Positions 5,343 to 7,215 of a stretch of 7,215 nucleotides of DNA are shown piece after piece. Each line of letters starts with the position of its first letter. The first letter of the stretch is position 1. Below the pieces are notes generated by a model. The model made no database searches. It was not told where the DNA came from and saw only the letters and a list, made by a program, of their open reading frames with translations. Where the stretch lies: NCBI GenBank assembly GCA_013298265.1, contig JAAFHE010000185.1:1-7215 (forward strand). Direction: 5' to 3'. The DNA comes from Lysobacterales bacterium. Its GTDB lineage: Bacteria > Pseudomonadota > Gammaproteobacteria > Xanthomonadales > Rhodanobacteraceae. The position numbers and the translations under genes are program-made.

Positions 5343-6599
5343 ATGGCCCGCCCCCGCAGCAGTGACGAGAGCCGCTCGCCGTACCGGCTCGACGCGATCC
5401 TTCGCAAGTACGGCATCAGCCAGATGGATCTGTGCCGCGCGGTCACGTTCGAGACCGGCCGGCGCGCCGGCCAGCCGCTCGCATCCAGCACGATCAGCGC
5501 ATTGATCATCCGTCGCGTGTGGCCACGCACGGCATCGGTCGACGGCATCAAGCGCCAAGTCGAGGCCTACCTGGCCACGCGCAACGTATCGGCCGCGGAC
5601 ATCGCGCAGATCTGGATCGCGCCCGACGGCGAGCAGGACGCGCCGCCGGTGGACCGGTCACTGCTCCGGCCCGACCTGACGCCCGCCCTCAATCCGGCCA
5701 CCCCGGCCGCCCCCCATGACGATTTCGCCCTACCGGAGGCTGAGATGCTGACCCCCAACGCCCGCGCCCATTTCAACATCGCGCGCCACCCGTTCATCGA
5801 CGACGTACAGAGCGCCGCCGATGTGTACTTGTCCAAAGACCAGCGCTATATCCGCGAGTCGATGTACTACGCGGCCAAGCACGGCGGGTTCGTCGCCATC
5901 ATCGGCGAGTCCGGCAGCGGCAAGTCCACGCTGCGCCGTGACCTGGCCGAACGCATCCGCGTCAACGCGGAACCGATCACGGTCATCCAGCCGCAGTGCA
6001 TCGACAAGTGCGCGCTGAACGCCGCGCACATCTGCGACGCGATCATCGCGGACATCAGCACCGAGAAGCCCAAGCAATCGCTTGAGGCTAAAGCGCGCCA
6101 GATTCAGCGCATCCTCGCCGCCAGTGCACGCACGGGCGCGAGCCATGTGCTGATCATCGAAGAGGCGCACGACCTCGCCATCACGACGCTGAAATACCTC
6201 AAGCGTTTCTGGGAGCTGGAGGACGGTTTCCGCAAGCTGGTCGGCATCGTGCTGATCGGCCAGCCGGAGCTGGCCGACAAGCTCGACGAGCAGCGCAACC
6301 CCGATGCGCGCGAAGTGATCCGCCGCATTGAGGTCGCCCGCCTCAAGCCGCTCAACGGCAATCTGGAGGAGTACCTCGCGCTGAAGTTCAAGCGCGTCGG
6401 CCTGGCGCTCGATGACGTGTTCGAGAAAGACGCCTACGACGCCATCCGCACGCGCCTGACGCGGCGCCGACCGAACACGACCAGCGTCGAGTCGCACCTG
6501 TATCCGCTCACCGTGCACAACGCGATCTGCAAGGCCCTCAACGCGGCGGCCGAGCTGGGCCTGCCGAAAGTGTCGGCCGAACTGATCGGGAAGGTGTGA
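5343..6599 (+). CDS. MuB/TniB-like AAA ATPase (transposition target-selection protein)
   Basis: This is a 418-residue ATPase. An N-terminal helix-turn-helix-like domain (about 14-80, LRKYGISQMDLCRAV, SSTISALIIRRVW) resembles the MuB layout. A Pro/Ala-rich linker (about 98-135) precedes an AAA_22/ExeA-like module: Walker A GESGSGKST (G188-T196, K194), Walker B LIIEEAH with E273/E274, sensor-1-like IGQPEL (near 306-310) and an RRIEVARL segment with possible arginine-finger residues. Such proteins bind DNA with ATP, attract the transposase to target DNA and mediate target immunity. No Shine-Dalgarno is seen before ATG 5343, which lies four bases after the previous stop, so translation probably depends on coupling. 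The pairing with the DDE transposase makes the role secure at family level. Confidence 0.92.
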   Translation: MARPRSSDESRSPYRLDAILRKYGISQMDLCRAVTFETGRRAGQPLASSTISALIIRRVWPRTASVDGIKRQVEAYLATRNVSAADIAQIWIAPDGEQDAPPVDRSLLRPDLTPALNPATPAAPHDDFALPEAEMLTPNARAHFNIARHPFIDDVQSAADVYLSKDQRYIRESMYYAAKHGGFVAIIGESGSGKSTLRRDLAERIRVNAEPITVIQPQCIDKCALNAAHICDAIIADISTEKPKQSLEAKARQIQRILAASARTGASHVLIIEEAHDLAITTLKYLKRFWELEDGFRKLVGIVLIGQPELADKLDEQRNPDAREVIRRIEVARLKPLNGNLEEYLALKFKRVGLALDDVFEKDAYDAIRTRLTRRRPNTTSVESHLYPLTVHNAICKALNAAAELGLPKVSAELIGKV

Positions 6600-6600
6600 C

Positions 6601-6969
6601 ATGCCCCAGGTGATCAGCCCCGCAACGATTTCCGCGTACCTCTGCGACCGCCTCACGGCGGAGCAGCGCGCGGAGTTCGAGCGCGCGATGCGCGAGATAC
6701 CAGGCCTGACCGAGGAGGTCGTCAGCATCCGCGAGTTCATCCAATTCGCGGTCGGACACTGGGCCAGAAAGTACGTCATTCGGGCGTTCGCGAGCGAACC
6801 GATCCGCGCCTTCCTCGACGGCACGATGACTCCGCTGCAGCTGGAGACGTTTGAGCTGGCGATGATCGACGACCCGCAGCTCGCGTCGCTCGTCGATGCC
6901 GAGCGCCTGCTGCGCATCGGCCTGCGTGCGCAGGCGGCATCGCCAGCACCGGCAGAGAAGGACGCCTAG
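6601..6969 (+). CDS. 122-residue helical protein with an internal tandem repeat
   Basis: ATG 6601 follows the ATPase stop by one base, with GGAAGGTG just upstream. The protein is two copies of a helical unit at a gapless offset of 58 residues. I10, A12, L14, T19, Q22, F26, E27, A29, M30, P34, L36 and V40 match I68, A70, L72, T77, Q80, F84, E85, A87, M88, P92, L94 and V98. The unit (YL...LTxEQ...FExAM...P.L) resembles the helical pattern of anti-sigma-type zinc-finger domains but has no His/Cys zinc ligands. It could be a protein-interaction adaptor. The position after the ATPase suggests an early accessory factor. I do not recognise a named family. Confidence 0.8.
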   Translation: MPQVISPATISAYLCDRLTAEQRAEFERAMREIPGLTEEVVSIREFIQFAVGHWARKYVIRAFASEPIRAFLDGTMTPLQLETFELAMIDDPQLASLVDAERLLRIGLRAQAASPAPAEKDA

Positions 6970-6971
6970 CC

Positions 6972-7169
6972 GTGCTCATCCCCGCGAACCCGATCGCGCT
7001 GCACGTCGCCGCCGCACAAGCGGCGATCGACGCCATCGCTGCCTGCGAGGACGTCGCGGCACGCACGTACGCGCTCGATCTGATCGGCGCGTACGTCGTG
7101 GAGCAGTGCGAGGCGAGCGGGCAGGACCTGGCGCTGCTGCGGGCGCTGCAGGAGCAGTACGCGTCATGA
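6972..7169 (+). CDS. Small 65-residue helical hypothetical protein
   Basis: This starts at GTG 6972, two bases after the previous stop; GAAGGA (6957-6962) is a plausible ribosome site. The product is Ala-rich and helical (AAAQAAIDAIAACEDVAART, DLIGAYVVEQCE) and ends LLRALQEQYAS. It has no transmembrane segment or known motif. Its stop overlaps the next start (ATGA, 7166-7169). Codon use matches the operon. Function is unknown; it is probably one of the small accessory early genes common in Mu-like phages. Confidence 0.7.
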   Translation: MLIPANPIALHVAAAQAAIDAIAACEDVAARTYALDLIGAYVVEQCEASGQDLALLRALQEQYAS

Positions 7170-7215
7170 CGACACGCCATCCCACCGACCCCGGCACCGA
7201 CGCGCGGCTCACGGA
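7166..7215 (+). CDS. 5' end of a further early gene (partial)
   Basis: ATG 7166 overlaps the preceding TGA (ATGA) and the frame reads MTTRHPTDPGTDARLT, open to the window edge. AGGAG at 7150-7154 lies about 11 bases upstream. Only 16 full codons are visible, so the product cannot be named. The coupling pattern matches the rest of the operon. Confidence 0.55.
   Translation, partial: MTTRHPTDPGTDARLT

Noticed and set aside
5730..6917. 395-codon minus-strand open frame opposite the ATPase
   Set aside because: It is antisense to the Walker A/B-bearing ATPase and spans into the next gene. Its composition is typical of a shadow frame and no domain pattern is visible.

Overview
The window is very probably the early (transposition) region of a Mu-like transposable prophage or phage of the BcepMu type. 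The sequence is GC-rich with strong G/C preference at third codon positions, which fits a Burkholderia-like beta- or gammaproteobacterial host; the species cannot be read from the sequence. The diagnostic pair is a DDE integrase-fold transposase (2824-4599, D152/D244/E280, a DD35E arrangement) and, two small genes later, an AAA ATPase (5343-6599) with an N-terminal helix-turn-helix and Walker A and B motifs. This corresponds to the MuA/MuB or TniA/TniB logic of transposase plus target-selecting ATPase.

Left end: bases 1-33 hold, on the minus strand, the first 11 codons of a gene whose product begins MHRAEIQAALK. This closely resembles the start (MHPAQIKAALE) of the Ner-like repressor at 149-415 on the plus strand. 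Between these divergent starts lies an AT-rich control region with an 11-bp imperfect inverted repeat (74-84 / 95-105) centred almost exactly between the two start codons, probably the lysis-lysogeny switch. Right after ner comes a small plus-strand frame (426-683). Most of it is overlapped antisense by a minus-strand gene (448-900), the only complete leftward gene in the window and possibly a lysogen-expressed accessory gene.

Middle: from 1008 onward everything runs rightward in a tightly packed operon. It holds a helix-turn-helix protein (1008-1490), a 51-residue protein (1487-1642), a winged-helix regulator (1639-1941), a DUF3102-like coiled-coil protein (1954-2790) and the transposase. 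Next come two small genes that look like diverged paralogues (4607-5017, 5048-5338), then the ATPase, a 122-residue protein made of two tandem repeats (6601-6969), a 65-residue protein (6972-7169), and the start of one more gene at 7166 that runs off the right edge. Several junctions are 4-base stop/start overlaps (ATGA, GTGA), indicating translational coupling.

Inferred working model: the divergent Ner-like pair decides which promoter fires. The rightward early transcript then makes accessory DNA-binding proteins followed by transposase and ATPase for replicative transposition. No rRNA, tRNA, CRISPR array, phage end (att) sequence or convincing terminator was seen. No stretch over 300 bases lacks a gene.
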